Source: Streptomyces lanatus (GTDB taxonomy: Bacteria; Actinomycetota; Actinomycetes; Streptomycetales; Streptomycetaceae). From it: a DNA stretch of 64,000 bases. Positions 43,729 through 53,552 of the stretch are shown piece after piece (within the stretch, counting starts at the first letter, position 1; the number at the start of each line of letters is the position of its first letter). Location: contig NZ_BNBM01000001.1 in NCBI RefSeq assembly GCF_014655715.1, positions 746,742 to 810,741 of the forward strand, read 5' to 3'. The translations under genes were made by a program, and so were the position numbers. Under the pieces are notes generated by a model. The model was not told the DNA's origin, did no database searches, and saw nothing but the letters and a program-made list of their open reading frames with translations.

Positions 43729-46193
43729 GGGATCTCCTGCTCGGCCCAGATGATCTTTCCGTCGGCCGTGTAGCGGGCGCCCCAGCGGTGGGCGAGCTGG
43801 GCCACCAGGAACAGGCCGCGGCCGCCCTCGTCGGTGCTGCGGGCGTGGCGCAGACGCGGGGCGGTGCTGCTGGCGTCGGCGACCTCGCAGGTCAGCCGGG
43901 AGTCACGGAGCAGCCGTAGCCGGATGGGGGGTTCGGCGTAGCGGATGGCGTTGGTGACCAGCTCGCTGACGATCAGCTCGGTCGTCATGGCGAGTTCCCC
44001 GAAGCCCCAGGCCGCCACCTGGCGGGTCGCGCGGGCCCGGACGTCGGCGACGGCGGCCGGGTCCACGGGCACCTCCCAGGAGACGACGTGCTCGGCGCCC
44101 AGGGCGTGGGTGCGTGCCAGGAGCAGGGCGATGTCGTCGGGCTGTGGCGCGGGCACCAGTTCGCGCACCGCGGACGAGCACAGCGTGTCGAGGTCGAGTC
44201 CGCGCCGGGACAGCAGCGCGCCGAGCCGGGTCATGCCGTGCTCCATGTCACGGTCGGCGGCCTCGACGAGTCCGTCGGTGTACAGGCCGAACAGGCTGTC
44301 CTCGGCGAGCTCGATCTCGCTGGCCTCGAACCCCATGCCGCCGAGCCCCAGCGGTGGGCCGGGCGGGGGCTCGGGGAAGGAGACCTGGCCGTCAGGGGCT
44401 ACGACGACGGGCGGCGGGTGTCCGGCGCGGGCCATCGTGCAGCGTCGGGTGACGGGGTCGTAGACGGCGTACAGACAGGTCGCGCCGAGGATGCCCGTGG
44501 TGTCCCGCTGGGCGGCCTCGGGCCCGCCGTCGGCTCGTTCCTCGCTGAGCCGGAGCACCAGGTCGTCGAGGTGGGCCAGCAGTTCGTCGGGCGGCATCTC
44601 CATGTCGGCGAGGGTCTGTACGGCGGTGCGCAGCCGGCCCATGGTCGCCGCGGCGGTGATGCCGTGCCCGACCACGTCGCCGACGACGAGGCCGACGCGG
44701 GCGCCGGACAGCGGGATCACGTCGAACCAGTCGCCGCCGACGCCACCCGTCGGGTCCGCCGGCAGATAGGAGGAGGCCACCTCCAGTGCCGTACCGCCCG
44801 ACAGGGCCTGCGGCAGCAGACTGCGCTGGAGGGTGACGGCCGCCGTGTGCTCCCGGGTGTAGCGGCGGGCGTTGTCGACGCACAGCGCGGCCCGGGCCAC
44901 CAGTTCCTGGGCGACGAGTACGTCGTCGGGCTGGAAGGAGACGGGGTTGAGGGAGCGGATGAACGTGGCGAGGCCGAGCGCGGTGTTGCGGGCCCGCATC
45001 GGCACGGAGATCAGGGAGTGCAGGCCGAACTCGCGGATGCTGGCGGCCCGCGCGGGCTGTTCGGCGACCCACAGTTCGTCGGACGGGTCGAGGACGGGGA
45101 TGTGGATCGGTTCGCCGTCGATGAGCAGATGCGCGTCGTGCGGCGGCGGCACGAAGTCCACCCGCTCCCCGACCCGTGCCACGGCCTCCGGGGCGCCCTC
45201 GCGCACCGAACTCAGACCGGCCCGGCGCATCACCGGCTTGGCGGGCGCCGGGCCCGCGTCGGTCAGCCATGCCCCGTGCCCCTCGGTGCTGAGCACGGGC
45301 TCCAGCAGGTCCACGACGACGAAGTCCGCGAACCGGGGCACGGCGAAGTCGGCCAGTTCCTGTGCCGTCCACAACACGTCGAGGGTGGTGCCGATGCGCG
45401 TCCCTGCCTCGTTGACCAGCGACAGCAGCTGGCGGGCGTTCCACCGCTCGGTGACGTCCGAGACCATGTAGCAGACGCCGGTGATCGTGTCGCCGGTGCC
45501 CACGAGGGGGAAGAACGACGTCGAGTAGGCGTGCTGGCGGCGTGGATCGGCCCAGCTCCAGCCCACGTACTCGTACTCGGTGACCGGGACCCCGGTGTCC
45601 AGGACCTTGCTCATCAGGCCCTCGATGGTTTCCGCCTGCAGCCCGGGCAGGACCTCGCTGAGCCGGCGGCCCAGGCGCTGCTCGCGGGGGACGCCGCCGA
45701 AGCGTTCCAGGGTGTCGTTGAGCCAGATGTAGCGCAGCTGGGTGTCCATCACGGCCATGCCGACCGGGGAGCGGGTCAGGAATCCGTCGAGGACGGACTG
45801 GCCCACCTCCCACGGGCGGCGCTGCTCGCGCGCCGAGATCAGGAAGCATTCGTCGGCGCCGATCCGGAAGGACGCGGAGACCCGCAGATCCACGTCGACG
45901 CGATGGCCGTCGCGATGGCGCAGCGGGATGTGGCCGCTCCACCCCACACCGGCCCGGCAGCGCTCCGCGATCCCGGTGACCCGGGCCGGATCGCCGGGCA
46001 TGGCCAGCAGCCGGGAGGCCGAGGCCCCGACGATCTCCGGCGCGGAGTGGCCGAGGAGTTCCTCGGCGGCCCGGGTCCAGCCGAGCACGACTCCGTGTCC
46101 GGACACCACGGCCGCGGCGTCGCTGGACGCGTCGAAGGGCGTCCGCGGTTCGGCGGACGTCGAGTCGTCTGGGCTTTCTCGCGGAGCGTCCAC
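43725..46193 (-). CDS. Multidomain SpoIIE/PP2C phosphatase with PAS-PAS-GAF and ATPase domain
   Basis: 822 residues, GTG start with GAGGA. PAS 1 about 20-130, PAS 2 about 135-250, GAF about 265-430, PPM/SpoIIE phosphatase about 450-680 (GGDWFDVIPLSGARVGLVVG with metal Asp residues), and a C-terminal RsbW-like ATPase about 690-820 (TDEGGRGLFLVAQLA). It joins an anti-sigma kinase-like domain and a phosphatase in one chain, as in Streptomyces stress or developmental control. Divergent from a related phosphatase at 46401; 207 bp separate them. Confidence 0.9.
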   Translation of the reverse strand: MDAPRESPDDSTSAEPRTPFDASSDAAAVVSGHGVVLGWTRAAEELLGHSAPEIVGASASRLLAMPGDPARVTGIAERCRAGVGWSGHIPLRHRDGHRVDVDLRVSASFRIGADECFLISAREQRRPWEVGQSVLDGFLTRSPVGMAVMDTQLRYIWLNDTLERFGGVPREQRLGRRLSEVLPGLQAETIEGLMSKVLDTGVPVTEYEYVGWSWADPRRQHAYSTSFFPLVGTGDTITGVCYMVSDVTERWNARQLLSLVNEAGTRIGTTLDVLWTAQELADFAVPRFADFVVVDLLEPVLSTEGHGAWLTDAGPAPAKPVMRRAGLSSVREGAPEAVARVGERVDFVPPPHDAHLLIDGEPIHIPVLDPSDELWVAEQPARAASIREFGLHSLISVPMRARNTALGLATFIRSLNPVSFQPDDVLVAQELVARAALCVDNARRYTREHTAAVTLQRSLLPQALSGGTALEVASSYLPADPTGGVGGDWFDVIPLSGARVGLVVGDVVGHGITAAATMGRLRTAVQTLADMEMPPDELLAHLDDLVLRLSEERADGGPEAAQRDTTGILGATCLYAVYDPVTRRCTMARAGHPPPVVVAPDGQVSFPEPPPGPPLGLGGMGFEASEIELAEDSLFGLYTDGLVEAADRDMEHGMTRLGALLSRRGLDLDTLCSSAVRELVPAPQPDDIALLLARTHALGAEHVVSWEVPVDPAAVADVRARATRQVAAWGFGELAMTTELIVSELVTNAIRYAEPPIRLRLLRDSRLTCEVADASSTAPRLRHARSTDEGGRGLFLVAQLAHRWGARYTADGKIIWAEQEIP

Positions 46194-46400
46194 GGGTCCT
46201 CACGCAACGTCCATGGGTCCCATCCTCTGACACGACCCATGTTCCTGCTTGTCCGCCCGATGTGCACGGGGCGGCGGGCATCGGGCCTTGACTGGGCAGG
46301 GCGGCGGGCTGGGGGGAGCATGGAGGTGCAGGTCGTCGCGTCCGTGGTACACGGCAGTCACCGCCGGTGTGCCCTGCCGGCCGGTGGAGGAGGCGCTGGG

Positions 46401-48467
46401 ATGACAGCCGAGTCCTTCGAGTCCGACGGTCGAGGGTACGGTGCCGAGCCGCCCCGGCCGACCGGTCTGCTCGATGTGCTGAGCGTGGCGGCGGTGGTCG
46501 TGGACGCCGACGGACGCGTGGTGTTCTGGACCCCGCAGGCCGAGGATCTCTTCGGCTACACCGCGGAGGAGGCGCTGGGCACGCCCGCGGCCCGGCTGTT
46601 CATCCACCCCGAGCATCTGCCGGCCGTGGTGCAGCTGTTCACCGAGGTGCTGGAGACCGGCCGCAGCTGGGCCGGGGCGTTCCCGGTGCGGCACAAGGAC
46701 GGCAGCACCCGGCTGACGGAGTTCCGCAACATGCGGCTCCTCGACGACCTCGGGGACGTCTACGCCCTGGGCATCGCCGCCGACCACTCGCTGCTGCAGC
46801 GCGTCGAGACGGACCTGGCGCTGTGCGAACGCCTGATCAACCAGTCCCCGATCGGTCTCGCCCTGGTCGCCCCCGATCTGCACTTCCTGCTGGTCAACCC
46901 GGCCCTGGAGCGCATCGACGGCACCCCCGCCGAGGAGCATGTGGGCCGCCCGCTGCGCGACACCCTGCCGCTGCCCGACATCGACACCATCGAGTCCTGC
47001 ATACGTCAGGTGCTCACCACCGGCACCCCGCTGCTCGACCAGTACCACGTGGGCCGCCCGCCGGCCGACCCCGAGCGCGAGCACGCCTGGTCGCTGTCCT
47101 TCTACCGGCTGGAGGACCCCGGCGGGCGGGTGCTGGGCGCGGCCGTCTCGTTCGTCGACGTCACCGAGCGGCACCGGGCCGCCGCCGAGGCCGACCGGGC
47201 CCGGCGGCGCCTCGCCCTGATCGCCGACGCCTCCACCCGGGTCGGCACCACGCTGGAGGTCGATCGCACCGCGCGCGAGCTGGCGGAGGTGGCCTCGCCT
47301 GAGCTGGCCGACGTGGTCGCCGTCGATGTGCTGGACTCCGCGCTCGCGTGCCGGCGGATGCGCAGCCCCGACAACGGCCCCGAGCTGTTCCGCGCGCTCG
47401 CGCTCAAGGCGTCGTACCCGAGCGTGGCGCTGCGCGCCGCCGACCCGCCCGGTGATCTCGCGGCGTACGACGGGGACCGGCTGGTCACCCTGTGCGTCCA
47501 CACGGGGCGGCCGGTGCTGGTACGGCATGTCGGCGACGACGATCTGCGGCGCATCGCCCGGGACGCCGAGGCGACCTCCCTGCTGGCGCGGGCGGGCGTG
47601 CACTCCTATCTCGCGGTGCCGTTGATCGCGCACGGGGAGGTGCTGGGCGCCCTCGATCTGAAGCGGACGCGCAATCCGGCGCCGTTCGACGAGGACGACG
47701 TGGTGCTGGCCGGTGAGCTGGCCAGCCGGGCGGCCGTGGCCATCGACAACGCCCGCTGGTTCCAAAGCGTCCGCAACACCGCGCTCACCCTCCAGCGCAG
47801 CCTGCTGCCCGACCATCCGCCGCATCACACCGGCCTGGAACTGGCCTCCCGCTACCAGCCCGCGCAGGCCACCAGCGAGGTCGGCGGCGACTGGTACGAC
47901 GTGATCCCGCTGGAGGACGACAAGACCACGCTGGTCGTCGGCGATGTCATGGGCAACGGCATCGACGCCGCCGCCACCATGGGCCGGCTGCGCACCGCGA
48001 CCTGCGCCTACGCCGACCTCGACCTCGATCCGGGTGCCGTGCTGCGGCACCTGGACAAGATCACCTGCGATCTGGAGCACTACATCGTCACCTGCCTGTA
48101 CGCGGTGTTCGACCCGCACACCGGCCGCTGCCACATCGCCAACGCCGGCCATATGCCGCCCGCCCTGGCCCGCCCCGGCGAGGCACCGCGGCTGCTGGAG
48201 CTGCCCACGGGTGCACCGCTCGGGGTCGGCGGGATCGCCTTCCGGACCACCACGGTCGATCTGCGGTCCGGGGATCTGCTGGTGCTGTACACCGACGGTC
48301 TGGTCGAGACCCGGCACCACTCGATCGACGACCGGCTGAACGTCCTGCTCGGGTTCCTGGACGAGCCGCGCAGGCCCCTGGAGGAGACGTGCGACCTGCT
48401 GCTGTACGGGCTGCGGCATCCTGACGACCACGATGATGTGGCGTTGCTGGTGGCCCGGGTCCAGTAG
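46401..48467 (+). CDS. SpoIIE/PP2C phosphatase with PAS-PAS-GAF sensor
   Basis: 688 residues, ATG after GGAGGAGG. PAS 1 about 20-140 (VVVDADGRVVFWTPQAEDLF), PAS 2 about 145-255, GAF about 270-440, SpoIIE phosphatase about 455-688 (GGDWYDVIPLEDDKTTLVVG, ATMGRLRTA, LYTDGLVETR). Unlike its divergent neighbour it lacks the ATPase domain. The two probably arose by duplication and may act on shared anti-sigma-antagonist targets. Confidence 0.9.
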   Translation: MTAESFESDGRGYGAEPPRPTGLLDVLSVAAVVVDADGRVVFWTPQAEDLFGYTAEEALGTPAARLFIHPEHLPAVVQLFTEVLETGRSWAGAFPVRHKDGSTRLTEFRNMRLLDDLGDVYALGIAADHSLLQRVETDLALCERLINQSPIGLALVAPDLHFLLVNPALERIDGTPAEEHVGRPLRDTLPLPDIDTIESCIRQVLTTGTPLLDQYHVGRPPADPEREHAWSLSFYRLEDPGGRVLGAAVSFVDVTERHRAAAEADRARRRLALIADASTRVGTTLEVDRTARELAEVASPELADVVAVDVLDSALACRRMRSPDNGPELFRALALKASYPSVALRAADPPGDLAAYDGDRLVTLCVHTGRPVLVRHVGDDDLRRIARDAEATSLLARAGVHSYLAVPLIAHGEVLGALDLKRTRNPAPFDEDDVVLAGELASRAAVAIDNARWFQSVRNTALTLQRSLLPDHPPHHTGLELASRYQPAQATSEVGGDWYDVIPLEDDKTTLVVGDVMGNGIDAAATMGRLRTATCAYADLDLDPGAVLRHLDKITCDLEHYIVTCLYAVFDPHTGRCHIANAGHMPPALARPGEAPRLLELPTGAPLGVGGIAFRTTTVDLRSGDLLVLYTDGLVETRHHSIDDRLNVLLGFLDEPRRPLEETCDLLLYGLRHPDDHDDVALLVARVQ

Positions 48468-48530
48468 CGCTCCGCCGGGTGGGACCCGATCCGCCTTGCC
48501 CGTGCCGTGTGCCCGGCGCACGCTGTTCCT

Positions 48531-49310
48531 ATGGGTGCCCAGGACGGCCCTACGCTCATCGGCTCGGTGCAGCGTGCCTTCCGTCTGCTGGAGGCGGTGA
48601 GCGCGCACGAGAACGGTGCGCCGGCCAAGCAGCTGGCCCGGGAGACGGAGCTGCCGCTGGCCACGGCCTACCACCTGCTGCGGACGCTGGTCCATGACGG
48701 CTATGTGCGCAAGCTCGACGACGGCGGGTTCATCCTCGGCGAGCGGCTCCAGACGCTGCACACGGCGGGCCGTACACAGGCACTGCTCAGCAGGATCCGG
48801 CCCACGCTCACCGCACTGCGGGACGAACTGTCGAGCGCCGCGTATCTGACCTTCTACGAGGAGGGCGAGATCCGGGTCGCCGAGATCGTCGACGGTCCGC
48901 GCGCTCCCCGGGTCGACCTGTGGGTGGGGTTCGAGGACGCGGGGCACGCCACGGCGCTGGGCAAGTCGGTGCTGCGGGAGCTGGACGACGAGGCGCGCAA
49001 GGACTACCTGTCGCGGCACGCGCTCGCCGACCTCACACCGAGGACGATCACCGACACCCCGGAGCTGCTGCGGCGGCTGGACTCCTCGCCGCTGGCCCCC
49101 GCGGTCACGGACATGGAGGAGTACGCCCTCGGCACGGTCTGTGTCGCGGTGCCCGTCTACAGCGGAGACACCCTCGGCTCGCTCGGTGTCTCGCTGCGCG
49201 CCGACCGGCGCTCCCGGCTGGAGGAGACCATCGCGCGACTGGAGGAGGTCCGGGCGCGGCTGCTGCCGACCGCGAACCGCGTGACCAGGGGGCTGTCGCT
49301 CACTATCTGA
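48531..49310 (+). CDS. IclR-family regulator
   Basis: 259 residues from the ATG at 48531. The winged helix (about 12-70: SVQRAFRLLEAVSAHENGAP, ATAYHLLRTLVHDGY) is followed by the IclR effector domain (about 85-255, with GHATALGKSVL and VAVPVYSG). There is no clear ribosome site, so translation may be leaderless. It is 63 bp after the phosphatase on the same strand. No catabolic operon adjoins it, so its target is unclear. Confidence 0.85.
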   Translation: MGAQDGPTLIGSVQRAFRLLEAVSAHENGAPAKQLARETELPLATAYHLLRTLVHDGYVRKLDDGGFILGERLQTLHTAGRTQALLSRIRPTLTALRDELSSAAYLTFYEEGEIRVAEIVDGPRAPRVDLWVGFEDAGHATALGKSVLRELDDEARKDYLSRHALADLTPRTITDTPELLRRLDSSPLAPAVTDMEEYALGTVCVAVPVYSGDTLGSLGVSLRADRRSRLEETIARLEEVRARLLPTANRVTRGLSLTI

Positions 49311-49414
49311 AATCCGAGTCCTTGTCCCACCCGGGGTCGAACCGATTTCCTAAATAAAGCGGACATATCCCCGGGCGCATGCCCCCACACCCAGGTGAGG
49401 ACAGCGGACAAGAC

Positions 49415-51106
49415 ATGAGCCACGCCCCCGACCACGGTCGTGACCATTGGCCGAAGCGGCTGATCGCCGCCTCGCCCCTCCTGCCCATCGTGATCGTCAC
49501 CGCCCTCGTGCTCGTCGATCTCGTCGGCGGATCGGAGATGACATGGGTACCGCTGCTCGCCACGGGACCCGCGCTCGCCGCCACCACCACCTGCGGCCCG
49601 CGCGCCGTCCTGGGCGTGGGGCTGCTGTCCGCCGCCGTGGGCGTGAGCCTCGGCCTGCGCGGCGACGCCCCGGACAGCCAGCTCGCGGTCGCGCTGTGCG
49701 CCCTGCTGGTCGTCACCCTCGCCTGCGGTGCGACCAGCGCGCTGCGCGGTCGGCGTGAGCGGGTGCTGGCCGCCGTCCGCTCGGTCGCCGAGGCCGCCCA
49801 GCACGCGCTGCTGCAGCCCGTACCGGCGACCGTCGGCCCGTTCCAGGTGGCCGTCCGCTACAGCGCCGCCGCGGCGGAGGCCCGGATCGGCGGCGACCTG
49901 TACGCGCTGGTGTCCACCCCGTACGGGGTCCGGCTGATCGTCGGCGACGTACGCGGCAAGGGACTGCCGGCCGTGGGTACGGCGGCCCTGGTGCTCGGCG
50001 TGTTCCGGGAGGCCGCCCATGACGAGCCCGATCTCCTCGACGTCGTCGCGCGGATCGAGCGGAGCCTCGCGCGCAACCTGGGCAGCGACGACTTCGTCAC
50101 CGCCGTGGTCGCCGGGTATCCCCGGGAGGGCCAGCTGGAGGTCGTCAACTGCGGTCACGCCCCGCCGCTGCTGGTGCGCGACTCCACCGTCGTCCCCGTG
50201 GACCCGGCCCGCCCCGCCCCGCCGCTCGGCCTGCGCGCCCTGTCCGGCGAGACGCCCGCACTGCACGTCCTGCCCTTCTCGGCCGGGGACCAACTGCTGC
50301 TCTACACCGACGGCGTCACCGAGGCCCGTAACCACGACCGCGAGTTCTACCCGCTCGCCGAGGCCCTGGCCCGCCACACCTGCGACGAGCCGGTCGACAC
50401 GGTCACCGCACTGCACAACGAACTCCAGACCCACGTGGGCGGCCGCCTGCACGACGACGCGGCGCTGTTGCTGCTGCGGATGCCGGCGGGGCGGGAGATG
50501 CCGGACGCTGCGGGTGGGGCATCTGTGAGCGGTGGGGCTGGGCGTGAGGCTGAGGTTGGGCAGGGGGCCGCGGCCGGGCAAGGGGCTGCGCCCGGGCTAG
50601 GGGCTGCCGCCGGGCAAGAGGCTGCAGCGACAGGCGGGACTGTTCCCGTGCGGGAGACTCCGGCCACGGATGGGACTGCGCCCGGAGGAGAGACTCCGAC
50701 CACGAGCCGGACCTCGCCGGGAGGAGAAACTCCGACCACGAGCCGCACCACACCCGGACGGGAAACTCCAACCACGGCCAGGACCCCGGCCACGGGCGAG
50801 GCTTCAGCCTTGGGCGAGGCATCGGCTACGGGCGAGTCGTCGGGCACGGGCGAGTCATCGGCCACCCACGCGAGCACCACCAGGCACCGCGCCCCAGCCA
50901 CGCACCAGACCCCCGCCACGCCCCACCCCCCGGCCACCGGCGCAGGTCCCGCCACCCGTGATCCGTCGGTCAGCCGCGAACCGATCCACCCCTACGAAGC
51001 GTCCGACACCCGCCCTACAACCCCCGCCCGCAAGATGCCCCACACCCGCCAAACCCCGCAGCCGTACCCCCACCCCCACGAGCCCGCGAATTCCTGCTCA
51101 CCCTGA
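49415..51106 (+). CDS. Membrane-bound PP2C/SpoIIE phosphatase with a long low-complexity tail
   Basis: 563 residues. Residues 1-110 contain several membrane helices; the SpoIIE phosphatase spans about 130-350 (IGGDLYALVSTPYGVRLIVGD, LLLYTDGVTEARNHD). From about residue 360 the chain becomes a 200-residue Gly/Ala/Thr/Pro tail with degenerate repeats (GGETPTTSRTSP, GGETPTTSRTTP, ATGEAS). The phosphatase fold is complete before the tail. The last 92 bp overlap the convergent LysR gene. The start could also be the in-frame ATG at 49379. Confidence 0.82.
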   Translation: MSHAPDHGRDHWPKRLIAASPLLPIVIVTALVLVDLVGGSEMTWVPLLATGPALAATTTCGPRAVLGVGLLSAAVGVSLGLRGDAPDSQLAVALCALLVVTLACGATSALRGRRERVLAAVRSVAEAAQHALLQPVPATVGPFQVAVRYSAAAAEARIGGDLYALVSTPYGVRLIVGDVRGKGLPAVGTAALVLGVFREAAHDEPDLLDVVARIERSLARNLGSDDFVTAVVAGYPREGQLEVVNCGHAPPLLVRDSTVVPVDPARPAPPLGLRALSGETPALHVLPFSAGDQLLLYTDGVTEARNHDREFYPLAEALARHTCDEPVDTVTALHNELQTHVGGRLHDDAALLLLRMPAGREMPDAAGGASVSGGAGREAEVGQGAAAGQGAAPGLGAAAGQEAAATGGTVPVRETPATDGTAPGGETPTTSRTSPGGETPTTSRTTPGRETPTTARTPATGEASALGEASATGESSGTGESSATHASTTRHRAPATHQTPATPHPPATGAGPATRDPSVSREPIHPYEASDTRPTTPARKMPHTRQTPQPYPHPHEPANSCSP

Positions 51107-52019
51107 ACCCGCACCCCGCCCCCCCACTCAGCATCGCCCCCAACAACGCGCTGAACCGGGCGGCAGCCCCCGGCAATCGTCGCCCCGCCGCCGTCTGTAC
51201 CTGGGCCTCGCGCTGCCGGAAGACCGGGTGGTCGACGCGGACGTGGGTCACGCCCTCGGCATCGCCGTCCCGCTGCGCGTCGCCGAGGTCGCCGACGAGG
51301 GCGAGGCCGCCTCCGGAGCGTACGAACTCGTACTGCGGGGCGAGGGAGTCGCAGACCAGGGCGGGGCGTACGGTCAGGCCCTCCAGTTGTGCGCCGATGT
51401 CGAAGAGTTCGCGCTGGCTGGAGCCGGGTGAGGCCAGCGCCAGCGGATGGGCGCAGAGTTCGGCGAGGCCGATCCGGTCGCGGCCGGCCAGCTCGTGGCC
51501 GAGCGGGACCACGGCACACACCGGCACCACGACCGCGCACTCCACGCGGACGTCGTGCTGCGGCCCCATCGCATAGGTGACGGCCACGTCGGCGACGCCC
51601 TCCACCACCCGGCGCGTCGCCTCTTGGCGGGGCACGACGTCGAGGCGGAACGACACGTCGGGGTGCTGGTGCCGGAACCGTGCCATCGCCCGGGGTACGA
51701 GACGGCGCGCGAACCCCTCCGAGCAGGCCACCAGGACGGCGCGTTCCTCGGCCCCGCCGCCCGTCCTCAGCTCCTCGACCAGCGCCGCCGATTCGGTCTC
51801 GGTGCGGCGGGCGTGGGCCAGCAGCCGGGAACCGGCGTCGGTCAGGGTCATGCCGCGCGGATGCCGGGCGAACAGAGGGACACCGAGCCCTGACTCCAGC
51901 TTGGCGATCTGCCGGCTCACCGCCGACGGCGCGACACCCAGCACCTGCGCCGCCTCGGTGACCGACCCGGAGCGGGCGACCTCCAGGAAGTACGTGAGGT
52001 TCACGGGCAACAGCCGCAT
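51015..52019 (-). CDS. LysR-family regulator with unusual C-terminal extension
   Basis: 334 residues from the ATG at 52019 (GGAGGAG upstream). The helix-turn-helix (residues 4-62) has SGSVTEAAQVLGVAPSAVSR and the co-inducer domain runs to about 300. The final 35 residues are Gly/Arg/Cys-rich (CGFRVSRNSRARGGGG) and lie antisense to the phosphatase tail, so the stop seems to have been lost into the neighbour. It is divergent from the M20 hydrolase gene and probably regulates it. Confidence 0.83.
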   Translation of the reverse strand: MRLLPVNLTYFLEVARSGSVTEAAQVLGVAPSAVSRQIAKLESGLGVPLFARHPRGMTLTDAGSRLLAHARRTETESAALVEELRTGGGAEERAVLVACSEGFARRLVPRAMARFRHQHPDVSFRLDVVPRQEATRRVVEGVADVAVTYAMGPQHDVRVECAVVVPVCAVVPLGHELAGRDRIGLAELCAHPLALASPGSSQRELFDIGAQLEGLTVRPALVCDSLAPQYEFVRSGGGLALVGDLGDAQRDGDAEGVTHVRVDHPVFRQREAQVQTAAGRRLPGAAARFSALLGAMLSGGAGCGFRVSRNSRARGGGGTAAGFGGCGASCGRGL

Positions 52020-52154
52020 CGGCTCTCCTCCAGCAATCAACAACCGCCGCCTTGCCGAAAGTAGAACGCGGAGAGGCACAAACGGCAATGGCCGCGGACC
52101 GGGAATCCGTCCTACGCTGCGGGGACGACGCCGTAATCCCTGGAGGATCTGCCT

Positions 52155-53552
52155 GTGGTTCCCGAGCAACTGGTGTGCAAGGCCGAGGAGTTCGTCGACT
52201 CGGGTGGCTTCTTCGAGGAGCTCGCCTCGATGGTCGCGTACCCGACGGAGAGCGCCCGCCCGGAAGGCCGCCTTGCTCTGGACGCATACCTGGACGAGGT
52301 CCTGGCGCCCGCGCTGACGGGACTCGGCTGCCGGGTCACCCGGTACGAGAGCGCCGATGCCGCCGGTCCCTTCCTGCTGGGCACTCGGATCGAGTCACCG
52401 GATCTGCCCACCGTGCTGTGCTACGGCCACGCCGATGTCGTGGACGGACAGGCCGGCCGGTGGAGCGAGGGACGCGATCCGTGGACGCTCATCGCCGAGG
52501 GCGAGCGCTGGTACGGGCGCGGTGCCGCCGACAACAAGGGCCAGCACCTCGTCAATCTCGCGGCGCTGCGGCTGCTGCTCGCCGAGCGGGGCGCGCTGGG
52601 CTTCAACCTGAAGTTCCTGTTCGAGTCGGGCGAGGAGGTCGGCTCCCCCGGCCTCGCCGAGTTCGCCGCCGCGCACCGCGAGGAGCTGCGGGCCGATGTC
52701 CTGCTCGCCTCGGACGGACCGCGCCTGGACGCCACGACCCCGACGCTGTTCCTCGGCTCGCGCGGCGGGGTCCAGCTCCTCCTCGACGCCGATCTACGGA
52801 ACGGTTCGTACCACTCGGGCAACTGGGGCGGCGTACTGCGCAACCCCGCCACCACCCTCGCGGGCGCGATAGCCACTCTGGTCGACGGTCACGGCCGTAT
52901 CCGCGTACCGGCGCTGCTGCCGCCCGCCGTGCCGGGCACGGTCCGTGCGGCGCTCAGCGGTGTCACGGTCGCGGGCGAGCCGGGCGATCCGGTGCCGGAC
53001 GAGGGCTGGGGCGAGCCCGGTCTGTCCGCCGCCGAGCGGCTGTACGCGTGGAACACCCTGGAGGTGCTCGGCATCGGCGCGGGCGACGTCGAGCACCCCG
53101 TCAACGCGATACCCGGCAGGGCCCGCGCGGTCCTTCAACTGCGGTACGTCGCCGGCACCGACGTGGACGGGGCGGCCCGGGCCGTCGCCGGGCACCTCGC
53201 CGAGCACGGGTATCCGATGGTCGACGTCCGGCTCCTCGGCAGCTTCGCCGCGAGCCGTACACCGCTCGACGACCCGTGGGCGCACTGGGCCCGCTCGGCG
53301 CTGGAGTCGGTCGCCGGACGGCCGGTCGCGGTCCTGCCCAACATCGGCGGTTCCCTGCCGAATGCCGTCTTCACCGACGTCCTGGGCCTGCCGACCCTCT
53401 GGCTGCCGCACTCCTATCCCGGCTGCCGCCAGCACGCCCCCGACGAGCATCTGCTCGCGTCGATCGCCCGCGAGGGCATGGTGCTGGCGACGGGCCTGTT
53501 CCACGCCCTGGGCCACCCATCGGCCGACCTGCCTCTGCCGGCCCGCGGGTGA
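52155..53552 (+). CDS. M20-family metallopeptidase (carnosinase/DapE-like)
   Basis: 465 residues, GTG start with GGAGG 8 nt upstream. Metal ligands: His in LCYGHADVVDGQ, Asp in GRGAADNKGQ, Glu-Glu in FESGEEVGSPG, Asp in LLASDGPRLD, and the final His in PHSYPGCRQHAPDEH. The larger size and the lid domain resemble dipeptidases of the M20A/CPG2 group. It is divergent from the LysR gene, with 135 bp between the start codons. Confidence 0.87.
   Translation: MVPEQLVCKAEEFVDSGGFFEELASMVAYPTESARPEGRLALDAYLDEVLAPALTGLGCRVTRYESADAAGPFLLGTRIESPDLPTVLCYGHADVVDGQAGRWSEGRDPWTLIAEGERWYGRGAADNKGQHLVNLAALRLLLAERGALGFNLKFLFESGEEVGSPGLAEFAAAHREELRADVLLASDGPRLDATTPTLFLGSRGGVQLLLDADLRNGSYHSGNWGGVLRNPATTLAGAIATLVDGHGRIRVPALLPPAVPGTVRAALSGVTVAGEPGDPVPDEGWGEPGLSAAERLYAWNTLEVLGIGAGDVEHPVNAIPGRARAVLQLRYVAGTDVDGAARAVAGHLAEHGYPMVDVRLLGSFAASRTPLDDPWAHWARSALESVAGRPVAVLPNIGGSLPNAVFTDVLGLPTLWLPHSYPGCRQHAPDEHLLASIAREGMVLATGLFHALGHPSADLPLPARG

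Noticed and set aside
44088..48467. 1459-codon open frame on the plus strand
   Set aside because: Only its second part (from 46401) is a real phosphatase. The first 2.3 kb is antisense to the phosphatase at 43725-46193 and has no domain or plausible start.
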